64,000 nucleotides of DNA, from positions 14,077,488 through 14,141,487 of the forward strand of contig CM049320.1 of NCBI GenBank assembly GCA_026874595.1. Reading direction: 5' to 3'. The notes beneath the pieces were generated by a model. It was not told where the DNA came from and did no database searches. It saw only the letters and a program-made list of their open reading frames with translations. The position numbers were made by a program, and so were the translations under genes. Within the stretch, counting starts at the first letter, position 1; every line of letters starts with the position of its first letter. This document shows, piece after piece, positions 44,570-56,689 of the stretch. Origin of the DNA: Sipunculus nudus. Lineage: Eukaryota; Annelida; Sipuncula; Golfingiida; Sipunculidae.

Positions 44570-45245
44570 GTTTAATATTACCCCTTCTGTTTCCTACGGC
44601 AACCGTGATATTACCCCATGACAATAACCCCCCCCCCCCCCGCCCACAGAGTCAATTACCAAAAAAAAAATTCACCCCGATACAATTCCCTCCGAGACAA
44701 CTACCCCAGGACAATTACCCCCTATGGTATCGAATAAATATTTATCGTATACATTATAAAGAATTAAGTATCTTAATTTTATTTGGTAGTAACTATGAGA
44801 GCATTTTAAAAAAGAATATTTTCAAAAAAATGGAAGAGGCATGGGTAGCATGACCGTCAACAGACTATATTGAATAATAATAACAAAAATACTAATAATA
44901 ATAATAATTGTTAATAATGAAAATTACAAGAATAATATTTATTTATATAGCAGCAGAGCTTTTATCAAACATGTTTTACAAACTAAGAACACAATTTTAG
45001 ATTAGATCATAACCAAGAGCTTATTCTGCGGTACTACGAACACCGTGACAATTTTCCTCATTAATGTGTAATTATAATGTATACTTTAAATGCATATTGA
45101 TAACGTAGGGTTAATTGTCCAATGGGTTATTGTCTTGGGGGAAAGTTGTCGAAGAGGTTGTTGTCCGGGGAATATTGTCTTGGGGTGAGGTTAATGACTA
45201 GGGGTAATTGACGGGAGTAATTGTCCGGGGGTAGTTTTCCTATAA
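44570..45245. repeat. Foldback repeat of GACAATTACCCC motifs
   Basis: The left arm (about 44575-44725) has several C-rich motifs such as gacaattacccc, gacaactacccc and gacaataacccc on the plus strand. The right arm (about 45105-45240) has eight or more reverse complements, such as gggtaattgtcc, ggttattgtc and ggggaatattgtc. The centre is AT-rich and non-coding. The arms could pair in many registers. It is likely a non-autonomous transposable element. Confidence 0.65.
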
Positions 45246-45249
45246 TAAA

Positions 45250-46130
45250 GCCATTTATAACATACTATAAGACTTTATTTTTCTATTTTTTGAGCAAGCG
45301 TGTCAGTTTCTCAGCAATTGTTCCTGAAACCTTGTTAAATTATTATGACTAGTTTAATCACCTCCAGAAGACGTGGTATTTTTTTTTTAACACATTTTTT
45401 CTCTATCCAATTACATCAATGATATCTATGACTCAACTGTGGTAGCATCTAGTGTCCCGAAACCTGATGTAATTATTGATCATGACTTGTTTCATTAGTT
45501 GACCATCCTCCGAGCACTCCTCCCCCATTTTTTTCAATCCCATCATCTGTCCTGGTCGTCTTAATTTTTCCTCTGTAGGATGGATGTCTTGTGAACGTAA
45601 TACTTTTGAAGCACTGCATATTTACCAGTGCAATTTGACACGAACCGTTTCTACCAAAATCTTAGAGGGGCTCGAACACTGGCAACCTTGACCTTAATAC
45701 TGACGGTCAAATCGTCCCAAATGTACAATTTTTGTGATGCCGATAATTTTTTAAATACGGGATAAATTGTTCTTGAAACATAGTGAGGGGCGGATACATA
45801 CATAACACGAATTTTCTAGTACTCAATAAAATTCAGATGACATAGGGGAAACACAAACATTTTTAGAAGAGAAATGTTTTCTAGGGGTTGTTCAACCGCG
45901 TATCCGCTTAGAACTGACCTGATATTATTTAAGCACATTGTGTCTTACAAGAAGAGGACTGAGGTCACTGTTACCTTAGTTGGAAATCGAAGAAAATTAA
46001 TATCTGCTTGTTGTCAGATCAGAAGATATTGCCTGTGGGGCTTGAAGAATGGTCCCACTAACGGAAAACGACGGAAAAAGACCGATGGCTAGTGTTCAGT
46101 ATTGATGACAATAATATGACACATTCAGAA
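45250..46130. other. Non-coding stretch
   Basis: No supported gene. The plus ORF at 45874-46092 (72 codons, basic C-terminus) has no recognisable feature. Confidence 0.45.
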
Positions 46131-46134
46131 TTTC

Positions 46135-46449
46135 CTAATTGTGTGCCTTGGCCTTCTTTTTAAAGTTTGTCTTCTTTAATGCCCCGTTATCCTTCCGAGT
46201 GCCTGCCGCTAGGGGTTCAATTGCAGCAACACTCTCTCCCAGCATAGACTCCCTCCTTGGCACTATTGTCGATTTATCCTCCTGTTTGATTACCCTGTCC
46301 TTATCCAACAATGAGTGAGTCTCTCGTTGCAAGCATTTCAGACGGGATATTGTTGCCTCTATTGTTAGTTTCTGTAATCTATTATACCAGCAAAAGGTCG
46401 GGAATCTGTACCAACTGAACTGTGATAGTGATATATTTGGATTAGGCAT
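46135..46449 (-). other. Unassigned basic ORF, 104 codons
   Basis: From 46449 the frame ends in a very basic tail (NGALKKTNFKKKAKAHN) after a charged stretch (RLKCLQRETHSLLDKDRVIK). It could be an exon or retroelement piece, or chance. No domain is seen. Confidence 0.25.
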
Positions 46450-46454
46450 ATATT

Positions 46455-47285
46455 ATCATGAAACTGGACCATGACTACCGATTAAAAATGCAAATTTGCA
46501 TGAACGTCAATAAATGATAGGTGATGCTACCAATCATGCGCAGCTGATAAAGCTAGCCAACTTATTTTTGGAAGTTTAATTTAAATTGTTCAAAAGATAA
46601 TGATATTTCACAAGGTGTAGTAACATTTCGTAGTTGGTTTAATTTCCGCATTCGTTTCCAGAAAATGTCCCAAGAACAGCTGAACAGAATTGTTTTAATC
46701 ATGGCATCATAATGGGGCCACGAACATTAAAAGTTCTCCGTTCGCTTTATTCAGTTAACTAGAATGGTGAGTCGCCTAAATTATTTTTACCACTCTTGAG
46801 CCCTATCAATAGTGCTATAAATAATATAGGCTATTTGTTTCCAGATCTAACCGACGGATATCCTCACAATTATGCATCTGCTCAGATATACATTACGGGC
46901 CAGTGCATGTGCACATTTGTATCAAGACTCTGCTTAGAAAGTCATTTTGATCAAGTTGTTAGTACAATTTATATACATTATAACGCTTCCTTTAATTTAT
47001 ATATCAATCTGTAAATGGGTATCCCCGCTGCCTTCTTAACCTGTCTATGCTTGTGCCGCCACTAGCATTTATAAACCGTTGAACATGCTTTCTTGTGCCA
47101 ACTTTGTTGCATGTCAATAGAAAAGGGTCACAAGCAAGTAACATATTTAAAAGGCGGTACTGTCAAAGTATCGGGGTGCCTCAGCATCTCCGTTACCAGA
47201 AATTCGAGAAATTCAGGAGATATTCTGACGTGGTTTTTGTCCCAGTGATCTGTAGGATGTACACAGTGGGCGCTTGTCGACCGTT
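46455..47285. other. Non-coding stretch
   Basis: No supported gene; the open frames at 46796-47014 and 47095-47295 have no recognisable features. Confidence 0.45.
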
Positions 47286-47289
47286 CATA

Positions 47290-47470
47290 TTCTAGTTGTC
47301 TCCGCCAGGAGGCTATGCATATATCCCCGTTCGTGTGTGTGTTGGTGAATGTGTTTGTTCACAAGATAACTCAAGAATGGAATGTCATGAAATATTCAGG
47401 TCATTTCAGGAATGGGCGAATGAAGAATCGGTTAGATTTTAGTGTGGATCCTGCACATGATCGGAATTCA
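47290..47470 (+). repeat. Dispersed repeat, 'clccgccaggagg' family, copy A
   Basis: The start tctccgccaggaggctatgc, then gttcgtgtgtgtg and tcacaagataactcaagaatgg, matches a repeat family I recognise as widespread in marine invertebrate DNA. The same family occurs at 48045-48325. Confidence 0.5.
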
Positions 47471-47799
47471 GGAACGTCATCAAGGAATATTCATAAATGT
47501 TCAATTAACCAGGACGAATAAACCTGGGAATAGTGGCCGAATAGAAGAATATGACAGAGGCTTTCATTTCGTAGAATGCAGATTTCTATTTTTCTTTAAA
47601 ACTGACATTACTTTTAGTGTATGCAAATTAAGCTTTTCGCCCTGTAGGCCTAAATGGCAGATTATGTGTAATTGTGACCTAACATGTTGATATTTAGGAA
47701 ATTAATTTCTCGATTTTGTCCATTCTTCTTTTATATAGACTATAAAAATTAAGGATGTTTTGAAGGTCACATGTATGTGCTTGCTGCATTATAAAATCG

Positions 47800-47870
47800 A
47801 TTGATCCGTCTTTCGGGGTCACGAGGCTGACAAAGATAATTTATCACATCTAGACTGCTGTTTGAAAAAA
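47800..47870 (+). repeat. Short dispersed repeat, copy A
   Basis: The stretch ccgtctttcggggtcacgag through aatttatcacatctagactgc matches 61205-61275 (ccgtccttggcggtcatgag through tttatcaaatctagattgc). Confidence 0.55.
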
Positions 47871-48044
47871 GATCCTAATCTGGGAACTTATACATTTGGA
47901 ATATTATTTTACACGCTGCAGCTCTTTAAAATTTTCTTTATCCAGCGGAAAAAAGATGTTTTAATTGTGATGGACTTCTTTTTAATTGTATGCAGACAGA
48001 CACAGCACTATAAATTTGTCAATATGTTATATAATGTTATGTCA

Positions 48045-48325
48045 TTATCTCCACCGAAGGGGCGGGGTTATGTATTTGCCGGCCTTGGGATATTCGTCTG
48101 TTAGTCTGTTAGAAACATTACTCTAAACGTTATAATGGATTTTAATGAAATTTTAAGGATAGCTCGGTAATGATACAAGAAACAATGGATGAAATTTTGG
48201 GGGTGATCCGGATAACCACCTGGATCAAAGCTATTCAAAGGGGAAATGTTGCATTTCTGAGAATGCCATATGGGGATAACGAGCTACCTTAGCGGAGGTC
48301 CGTATTCTCTGAGTGCAAGTGTCCT
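48045..48325 (+). repeat. Dispersed repeat, 'clccgccaggagg' family, copy B
   Basis: It begins atctccaccgaaggggcggg. It then shows attcgtctgttagtctgtta, aatggattttaatgaaattt and gggggtgatccggataacca, and ends agcggaggtccgtattctct gagtgc. The layout fits a widespread invertebrate interspersed repeat. Confidence 0.6.
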
Positions 48326-48329
48326 GTTT

Positions 48330-49130
48330 TATATTGTATTCAAATAATATTTCGGGAAACAGGGCATCCACCAAGTCACATTCATATATACGTACATATA
48401 TATATTATATACAAAAGTGTAACTTAATATATTGATATATGGTATATACATATGCCATCACCAAAGCACACAGAACAAAGGGTTCGCATTGAAGTGATTG
48501 CCCGCATATATTACAGACCCTTGTGTATCAAATGAAAAAGAGAATTTCCATTGAGGTAAAATGTCGGTAGGTGAGCATTCTATCCTGATAACCGTTTCCT
48601 TTGTTTAAAGCATATCATTGCTGACATTGACACCCTGCAGATATTGATAATTAAAGATTTATTTAAAATAAATGGGATATATGTATTTTTTCATTGGAAT
48701 TCTTGGATTAATTTTGCTCCGAAAAAGGGGTCGCAGTCCTGGTATCTGACCATTGGAAGTCCGACTGGGTAAGGAGTGCCTTTTGTTAATCCCCCGCACA
48801 ATATTAATTAACCTATGTGCCATTCACCAATCATCTATTGGTATAATCTAGGATAGTACTGCTGTTGGTGGATGCAAATGACCATTTTTAATTTTCTTAA
48901 AGATTATCAAATGTCATCCCCGGAAAGGCGTGAGGAAATTGAATGAGCAATTTCCAAAATACAATTGGCCGTTTTAGCGGAACAACACATCAATAGGGTT
49001 CCTATTCATTTCAAAAATGAAAAAAAAAAGAATTGCTTGGAGATCTTTTCGACTAAAATAGCGTTATATAATAACGATTAATTCAGTCTATGAGTAACAT
49101 ATTATTTGGAAATATTTAAAATTGTGAACA
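48330..49130. other. Non-coding stretch
   Basis: AT-rich with no supported gene. Confidence 0.5.
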
Positions 49131-49139
49131 GGAGCACCG

Positions 49140-49515
49140 CAAACGTGAATAATACGCCAGTCGTGTGTCTGGTGACCTTTAATCTCATTTAATGTGCGTG
49201 AATTTTTATGAGAATGTAATTCAGAAGTTAGGCGAAATATTTTATTGATTAATATTTCTGTTGAGTTTGGTCAAAATCCTTTATATTCTTCAAAAGTTAT
49301 CGCGGCGACACCACAACGTAGCCAAGTGACCCGTGACCTTTTTAAATATGCATGGATGATGCCCATATTCGAAATCGGAAGATAATCCGTTTATAAGTTG
49401 TTATGGTGTGTTTTATGAAAATCCATCCAAGCTCCCTTAAGTTATCGCGGCGACACTAAAAGTTAATGGACGGACGGTGGGTATACCAGAATACTCCCGT
49501 CATATTTTGGGCCAA
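49140..49515 (+). repeat. Dispersed repeat, copy B
   Basis: Partner of 39625-40135. It contains gttatcgcggcgacac twice (about 49298 and 49443) and ends atggacggacggtgggtata. Confidence 0.65.
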
Positions 49516-49875
49516 AAGAGTCGCCTTATAAGCACTTAAAAGAATATTTCAAATAATACAGGTGCATTCATAAAATTCCCTTGAAATATATAATTTTTTT
49601 AATAATATGTTATAATTTATATTCATTTAGTAAAATATGAATGAAGGTTATGTGCTCTCAGGTAAAAAATACACTGCTATATGACTAAAATTTTATCCAT
49701 CTCACAATGACTTAAACATGTACGACCCGTAGGCTTTCAGGATTGTAACATGCACACACAAAGTTTTTGTTCATGAAAAAATAAAAATACACATATACCT
49801 AATGCCTTATCCATCTCAGATGACTTAATAATATATGACCCTTAGGCAACCATGCACACAGACAAATTTTTTAGC

Positions 49876-50950
49876 GAACCTGTGAGCTTATGCGATGGTG
49901 TGGCGTCGTCAGGCGTCTGTCGTCTGTACGTTAACCCATGCTATCTTGAAAACGGCAAGAGTAAGCATCACAAAATTTTATGCAAAAAAAAAATAGTCAT
50001 CTAAAAAACTCGGATTTTGCTTATTTTTTGGCTGACTGCATTTTCTTAGATTTTATAGGGAAAAAAGCTGAAAAAGCTTTAAAAATCTTCTTTTCTGAAA
50101 CTGTTCAGCCAAACTGTCCAATATTTCATAGAAATGATTCCTGGAACAATCTCTCTCAAGTTTGCTCGAATGGTTTAAGTTCGGTGATTTTGGCCGAGAT
50201 ACAGGAAGTTGAACATGGTCATCTGTCCAAAAAAGCATACAGAAAATTACAATCTCAGAAACGGCTGGAACTATCATCACCAAATTTTATGCCAATGTTG
50301 GTCACATGAGTCATATCTTAAATTGAGGTATTGGTGGCGTCACCTGGATTGGCTTTTTTTGTACGGGGGTCATCAGTGCCCGTATCATACTGACGGCTGC
50401 AAAAAAAAACTTCTTCTCTGAAACCATATGGCCAAATTGTTTAATATGATCCTAGGGTAGTGCTTTCTGAAGTTTGTTCAAATGGTCTCAGTTCAGTGAC
50501 TTTTGGCTGAGTTATGGGAAGCTGAATTTAGAAATATGCCATAACAGCCCATTTTAGCTCAGTGGCTACAAAGATCTTCTTCTCAAAAACCACTGGACCA
50601 AATTCTAAATCCCCATATTAATTATCCTTAGATGTTGATAGTTCAAGTTTGTTCAAATGGTTTTGGTTCAGTGATTTTTGGCTGAGTTATGGGAAGCTTA
50701 ACTTAGCCATTTTGCTGTATTTTCCCATATGAGTTAAAAACGTGCAAAACTTTTTTGACTGACGCCACTGAGGCCAATTTGTTTAATATTTTACAAGAAT
50801 AATCCCCTGAATAATTCTTATAATAATTGTCTGTTATAGTTCCAAAGAATGAATTTTGGCTGAATTATAAAGATTGAATTGAGTCATTTTACCGTAAATT
50901 TTAGCTGTGTGAGGCAAATGCATCTAGCCTGGCACCAGTTTATCAGCATC
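49876..50950 (+). repeat. Long interspersed repeat family, copy 1 (partial)
   Basis: It starts gcgaacctgtgagcttatgc and continues with acccatgctatcttgaaaac, aaaatcttcttttctgaaac, gccaaactgtccaatatttc, gtttgctcgaatggtttaag, acaggaagttgaacatggtc and ttttgtacgggggtcat. Copies 2 and 3 at 51205 and 56690 follow the same order. Inside, the module cttctNtgaaaccaNNNggcc ... gttcagtgacttttggctga repeats about three times. No protein-coding frame is conserved. Confidence 0.8.
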
Positions 50951-52403
50951 CGTTACATCATGCCCCTAGACATTTAGATTTCAGGTTATATATGGTTAAT
51001 ATTGACAAGAATGTTTTTAAAAGCTTTAAAAAATGTAGATTCATGACTTTAGATATTCCTCATGCCAGGCAATGTTTACAATCAGACGACTGAACATGGC
51101 TTATAAATAATTGGTATCCATACTCAACTTAATTCCAGATTTTGCCATCAGTGAGATGTATCTGTATTATAATTTTGCATTCAAAATGCATCAGTAGTAA
51201 TTTTAGTGAACCTGTGAGCTAATGCGATGGTGTGGCGGCGTCCGTCGTCTGTACTTTTACCCATACTATCTCCAAAACGACTGGAGCTAGCATCATGAAA
51301 TGTAAATGCCAAAAAAAATAGCCATCTGAAAAACTCTGCATTTTCTTAGATTTTATAGAGAAAGAGCTATAAACCTTTAAAAATCTTCTCCGACGAAACG
51401 GGCAAGCCATTGTTCAATATTTCATAGAAATCACTCTCCAGTTTGTTCGAATGGTTCAAGTTCGGTGAATTTTGGCCGAGTTACAGGAAGTTGAACTTAG
51501 TCATCTGTCCAAAAAAGCATACTGAAATGACAATCTCAGAAACGGCCGGAGCTATCATCACCAAATTTTTTGCCAATGTTGTTCACATGAGTCATATATG
51601 AAATTCAGGTATTGGTGGCGCCACCTGCATGGACCTTTTTTTGTACGGGGGTCATTGGTCATCTCTACATTAACCCATAATTTCTCATAAATAGCAGGAG
51701 CTACCATCCCCAGACTTATGCAATAATCTGTTACATATCAAATGTTGTGGGATTCAGCTTTTCTAAAGTTTGTTGAAATGGTTTGCATTTGATGAATTTG
51801 AGCGGAGTTACACGAATTTGAACTTTGGTCATTTGGCCAAGTAAGCATACTGACATAGTAATCTCAGAAATGACAGAAGCTAGCATTACCAAGCATTGTG
51901 CAAATGTTGGTCTCATGACTCATATTTGAAGTTGCAGATTTCATGGTGCCACCTATATTGACCTGTTTTTTTTATGGGCAATTCTTTCAATCATATCAGA
52001 ATAGATTGAGTTAGTTGACTTTTGGTTGAGTCGTGAAAAGTTTAAGTTGGTCTTATGGCCATTGTTATGTCAATTTCAAACAGGGGACTGCATTAGTCTT
52101 CTACAAAATTATTGCTTCAATTATAACTTCTGTAACATTGCACAAAAATTATTCTTAGGTGGCCTTTGTTCAAGTTTACTTGAATGATTTTTGGCAGAAT
52201 TATTGGACCTTTAACAATGAAAGGCCTGTATCTTTTCTTATTCTAGATATTTTGATAAAAAGTTTATGAAAATGTCAGCTTGAGATCAAAGCATTTTAGT
52301 CAAAGTCTTTCAGTATGAGTAAACAGATTTACCAACAGGCCAAGATTGTGTCTGTATCTTTAAATAGGTTGAGAAACTATCAACTGTTTCAGATTTGGGA
52401 ACA

Positions 52404-52461
52404 GATCAAGGGTTCATTCAGTGCAGCCAGATAGGTCAAGGGTTCAATCAGTGCAGCCAAG
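52404..52461. repeat. 28-bp tandem duplication
   Basis: Two copies of aKRtcaagggttcaWtcagtgcagcca sit side by side, just before the 22-bp array. Confidence 0.7.
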
Positions 52462-52468
52462 TACAAGG

Positions 52469-52578
52469 CATGTGATCACCTCATGGGTGACATGTGAACA
52501 CTTCATGGGCACCATGTGTTCACCTCATAAGTAGCATGTGATCACCTCATGAGTATCATATGATCACCTCATGTGTGT
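52469..52578. repeat. 22-bp tandem repeat, five copies
   Basis: The unit is catgtgatcacctcatgggtga with one to five changes per copy. Most copies carry the palindrome GTGATCAC or a near match. Confidence 0.9.
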
Positions 52579-53157
52579 CATGCCCCACAGGGCTGCATGT
52601 GGAGCCAATCTGTAAGCTTATGCAATGGTTTGAGTACTATTTCAGATCCATGCCAGAATTCAGCAGTGATTTTTGTGTAATTGTTTCTTATTCAAAATGT
52701 TTAGTACCTGCATTGTTCATATACATGAAATGTAATGGTCCAGCACTGAAGCATTATATCTGGTGTATTTCCCAATGAACAGGTTTGCATTAGGCCTATA
52801 GGCCTTGTTATCAATTCATTAAAAAACAGTGAATGTTAAACTCTATAGAGAATAAACTTTTATTCAGGAAAAGGTCTACATCTTGAGATAAACAGAATAA
52901 AATTTCATGAAAATCCTGTTTTAACAACTGTGCGTAGGTCACACCATCCATAAATACAACAAAACCCACTCGAAAACCACAACGTGTCCTTAATAAATCA
53001 AGAAGGCCATTAATGTGTTTTTAATAGATTCTACACATAGATATATACATACATAGATACAAGTTACTTTCAAGCGACATTTTGTAATACATCGTTCATC
53101 TGACTGGGAAAACATGCATGTAAAGTTTAAAATACTAATATAAAATAAGCAGGTACA

Positions 53158-53163
53158 TTTATT
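53158..53163 (-). promoter_or_regulatory. Polyadenylation signal of the fibrinogen-related gene
   Basis: AATAAA on the minus strand, about 165 bases after the stop codon at 53329. Confidence 0.5.
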
Positions 53164-53328
53164 TTTCTTTAACAAGAACTGGTATATCAGCAATTGCACT
53201 GGTAGATATATAAGCAAATATACTAGTTATACGGGATTTGATCATATGAAGCAGCACTGACGTGTTTCATTGTATAGGCACTCTATCCGATTGATTCCAT
53301 GCGTGGCCGGTCAATATCAACCCGTACT

Positions 53329-53954
53329 TCAACCTCTGGATATTTTCATCACCGCATGGGAAAGGGGGACATTGTAGTCCCATCTCATACAGCGAGATCT
53401 TGTTCCAGAGCACTGGCCTGTCCAGCTTTCCGTCAGCACTGTATATGAACAGTGTCCGTGCCACCATGCTCCACCCTCTGACGACACACATGACCCATCA
53501 CTTTTACCATCAACATCTTTATCTTTGGCTGAAAATCGTTTTCCGCTATTGTAAATCAGTTTCCCTTTAGTCGCAGTACCTTGCTCCCCCGACAGTGTCA
53601 GCATGTAATCACTTGACGAATCGCCAATCTTGAAAGAGCTGTAAGCAGCATAGAGGTTTGTGGACGTGCCCCACCGTGTAATGTCCACCCGCAAGTTGTA
53701 TGACAACTGCTTTGTTAACAAATGCATCGCTTCAAGACCAAGCCAGTAATTTCCACTTGCTTCCCCGAACCCGTTCACATAATCCAAATGTGCTCGATCA
53801 AAGTTCACAGAGCTGTCCGCACGACGGAAGATGACCGTCCATACCCTGTCCGGGGTCATCTCACAGAAGACGGCATATGATCTCAATGCGCCCTTTGGTT
53901 GGATGAGGTAGACATCGCTCTTGTTGAACCCCAATTGGTTGATTTCTTCACAAT
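53329..53954 (-). CDS. Fibrinogen-related secreted protein, exon 2 (fibrinogen-like domain)
   Basis: This exon encodes about 208 residues forming a fibrinogen C-terminal-like domain, found in secreted lectins such as ficolins and mollusc FREPs. Visible landmarks in order: DCEEINQLGF with the first Cys; YAVFCEMTPDRVWTVIFRR; FDRAHLDYVNGFGEASGNYW; LGLEAMHLLTKQLSYNLRVD; and the calcium-site region FSAKDKDVDGKSDGSCVSSE followed by GGAWWHGHC. It ends AVMKISRG, as such domains end near MKIRP. Four conserved Cys are present. The acceptor ttcttgtatttgcag ends at 53955, and the phase-1 join with exon 1 gives KSK-D-CEEINQ. The tail after WWHGHC is less typical than the rest, but the overlapping frame (53267-53491) lacks the MKI ending. 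It probably recognises carbohydrate or other surface ligands outside the cell. Confidence 0.9.
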
Positions 53955-54559
53955 CTGCAAATACAAGAAAGAAAGAAAGAAATATATGTGAATTTAAAGT
54001 CAATACAGAAATAAATATAACAAACATGTATCAATACTGCTTACATATTATTAATATTATTAGTTATTATAATCATATTTTACAGTTTTTTAGAAAAAAA
54101 ATCACAAGAAGATCCAATCCATTGATTCTGTGCAAATTTTCAATATGCATTTTATATCTGAACTAAAACATAAATTGAATACCTAATTAAGTATGTTTTT
54201 AACGTTGTTTTAAATGTCTGTATAATTGTTCCTTTAACTCCTCTTTACTGCACTTAAATAAACAGATTGTACTTAACAGAAAATGTTACTAATAATAATG
54301 ATAATAACATCAACACCAACAACAACAAAATTACCAATAATTCATATATATAAATAATAGGAACAGTAAAGAATTAATAAGTAAATAAATAATAATCTAA
54401 CAAACAAAAAACAAACTCTCAAAGTGTCGTACAAGTCTGTACGAAAGACATCATAATTATATATACTTAACGTATTCATATTCTTCTGTTCTTAATCAAT
54501 TTAAATAGTACAATAAAATATGATCCTGAATGACAATTGTGCATTAATTTTTTAATATA

Positions 54560-55745
54560 TTGCATCTTAAGCAAAAGATGTAAATAGTGTACACATATAA
54601 TATTAATTCTGCCATCTGTTAAAAGTGTGTTATTCATCGATAAAATTCTGTCGAACATTGAATGACTGATAAACAAAGATTGCTAATTTTGATATATGTG
54701 TTGGATTGTCTTACTTTAATATTTCTTTCAAATTAATTTCATTGGTTTCATACTTATCACTTCCCAAATAATTTTTCTTATGTTCTGCATACATTGGACA
54801 TTCTAATATGAAATGGACCTCACCCTATAATGTTATATCCATGATTTAAGCAGTCCCTACATATGTACATATTTACATATTTTTCCAGTCTTGAACTGCT
54901 ATATCTGTGAGTCTCTGTCTAATAACAGTTCAAAACGTTTTCTCATCTCCACATGTTGAGCAATCCATACATAGCCATAACCTGCTTGAAATAATAATGA
55001 TCTTACACCACTGACCCAGTTATTTTTTCCTTTATTATCTCAATCGAATAAACATTAACATATATGTTTCGGGCATCTATTTGTAGCCATATGTAATAAT
55101 CTTATCGGATATTTTAGGCATTTCAAAGTATTAACAAATATTGGTAATCTACCACATTCTCCTATAACAGCTGCATTAGGTGTACTTGCACTTAATTTAA
55201 GAATATACTTACAAAATTTATACTGTACTCTATCTATAATCAAGTATTTTGAATAATCTCACAATTCACAGCCATATAATAATACAAGTATCACTATGCT
55301 ATCAAAAAGGAAAAGTTTCTTTACCTTTAAAGTAGTACATTTCCTATAGAAAGCTTTAATAACACATAATGCTTTGTTAGTTTGCATTATTTGTTGCTGA
55401 TGTATTTTTGTCCATGATTATTTTGTTGTGAGGAAAATACCAAGATATTTGTATTTATTAACCACTTCTTACTGTTTGCCTTGGAACCACCAGTTGTAAT
55501 TCTTTCGTAGTGGACCGCTTTTCTGAACACCATGAATTTTGCTTTTTCCAAGTACACTTTCATACCATATTAACACAAAAATGCTGAAGTTTCTCTATCT
55601 GCTCTTGTAATATGCCGACAGTATCTCCAAAATTCAAGACATCATCAGCAAACATAAAAGTATTAAGTTATATTTTTAAGGCTCTATTAATATAAACACC
55701 TTTACAGTCAGTCTTCAAATACACATACCGCCAATATCAAAATTG
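54560..55745 (-). pseudogene. Second non-LTR retrotransposon relic, RT C-terminal half
   Basis: The minus strand shows degraded RT motifs: FADDVLNFGDTVG (55655-55600), followed by LQEQIEKLQHFCVN; a VYLEKAKFMVFRKAVHYE-like stretch; then INKYKYLGIFL, LVLLYGCEL and DRVQYKFCKYILKLSASTPN (55243-55055); and further down a C/H-rich tail (CRDCLNHG, HFILECPMY-like). Many frameshifts and stops break it. The sequence differs from the LINE at 32.5-34.9 kb. It lies in the intron of the fibrinogen-related gene, on the same strand. Confidence 0.75.
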
Positions 55746-55749
55746 TCAT

Positions 55750-56685
55750 TAGGAGTGAAAAACAAGGGACCCATGGGTCACGGCGCTCAGCTGTAAATAT
55801 TATAGAATATATTTATGAATGCATTCATGAATACATTTTGAGAGTATTTGCATTTGTATTCAAATACTTTCATTTTTCCTTGTATTCCCATTCTTATGCA
55901 TGAATTTATGGAGTACATATTCATATTGGCATTTAAATACATTTGCAAAGTATACACACCATGTCTAGTATTTATTCAGTTTCAACTAAACAAAGTTCTT
56001 GAGAATCCAGAATATACAGATTTCAGAAAATTTAAATAATGATCATAAGTACCTGGTTTTATGGCTACAATTTATATTTAAAATTAAAACTATTATATTC
56101 ACTTTGGACTACTTTCACATTAATCTATTTACGCACTAGACACAGCAAGAGTCTTATGACAATTATGAACATTACAGAAATCATAACGAGAACTTGTCTA
56201 AGATTTGATTTTTATCATATTCAAATATTTTTATTTTTAACAAAATTATCAAATAAAAATTTAAAAGTAATATTAGCTATGAAACCATTATATGTGTGAA
56301 AAAATTACCCAAGGATAAGAACACGCTATAAATTATACAAGGAGAAATCTAGAGATAGGCAAGTTTAATTTTATTAACTGAAATAAAGGAACCAGTTTGA
56401 TTTTGATTATCACATAGTCTTGTTACAGCTGATACAGCCACGAGTCTTAATGTCATTAATGAAACATATTGACATCTTTAATCAGTACTGAAGTAAATTT
56501 TTAAAATTTTGACTTATTTTATTTTTTTTTAATTTTGAAATCAATATAAATTAATAAGCTAAAACACTTGTAAAAGATCTGGAAATTTAGATTAATATTA
56601 TCAACTGCATATTTGTTTATAATTAATTTCCTTCATATAATCCCTAATGATTAGTAATAAATAATATAATTTAATTACTTTTTTT
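55750..56685. other. AT-rich intronic sequence
   Basis: Very AT-rich and without a supported gene. A gacccatgggtcacggcgct segment at 55768-55788 resembles one at 42838. Confidence 0.5.
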
Positions 56686-56689
56686 TAGC

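Larger units (their letters stand above)
51205..52805 (+). repeat. Long interspersed repeat family, copy 2 (most complete)
   Basis: It starts gtgaacctgtgagctaatgc and ends gcattaggcctataggcctt, whose core AGGCCTATAGGCCT is a perfect palindrome. Its last 200 bases (ccagaattcagcagtgattt to the end) match the end of copy 3, which defines the 3' boundary. It includes the 22-bp and 28-bp tandem repeats. Confidence 0.8.

Noticed and set aside
52780-52815. Helitron 3' end
   Set aside because: There is a palindrome, but no CTRR after it and no TC start at the other boundary.
53267-53491. Alternative reading frame as the C-terminus of the fibrinogen-like domain
   Set aside because: It lacks the MKI-type ending and the WWHGHC cysteine of the chosen frame, and would need a frameshift.
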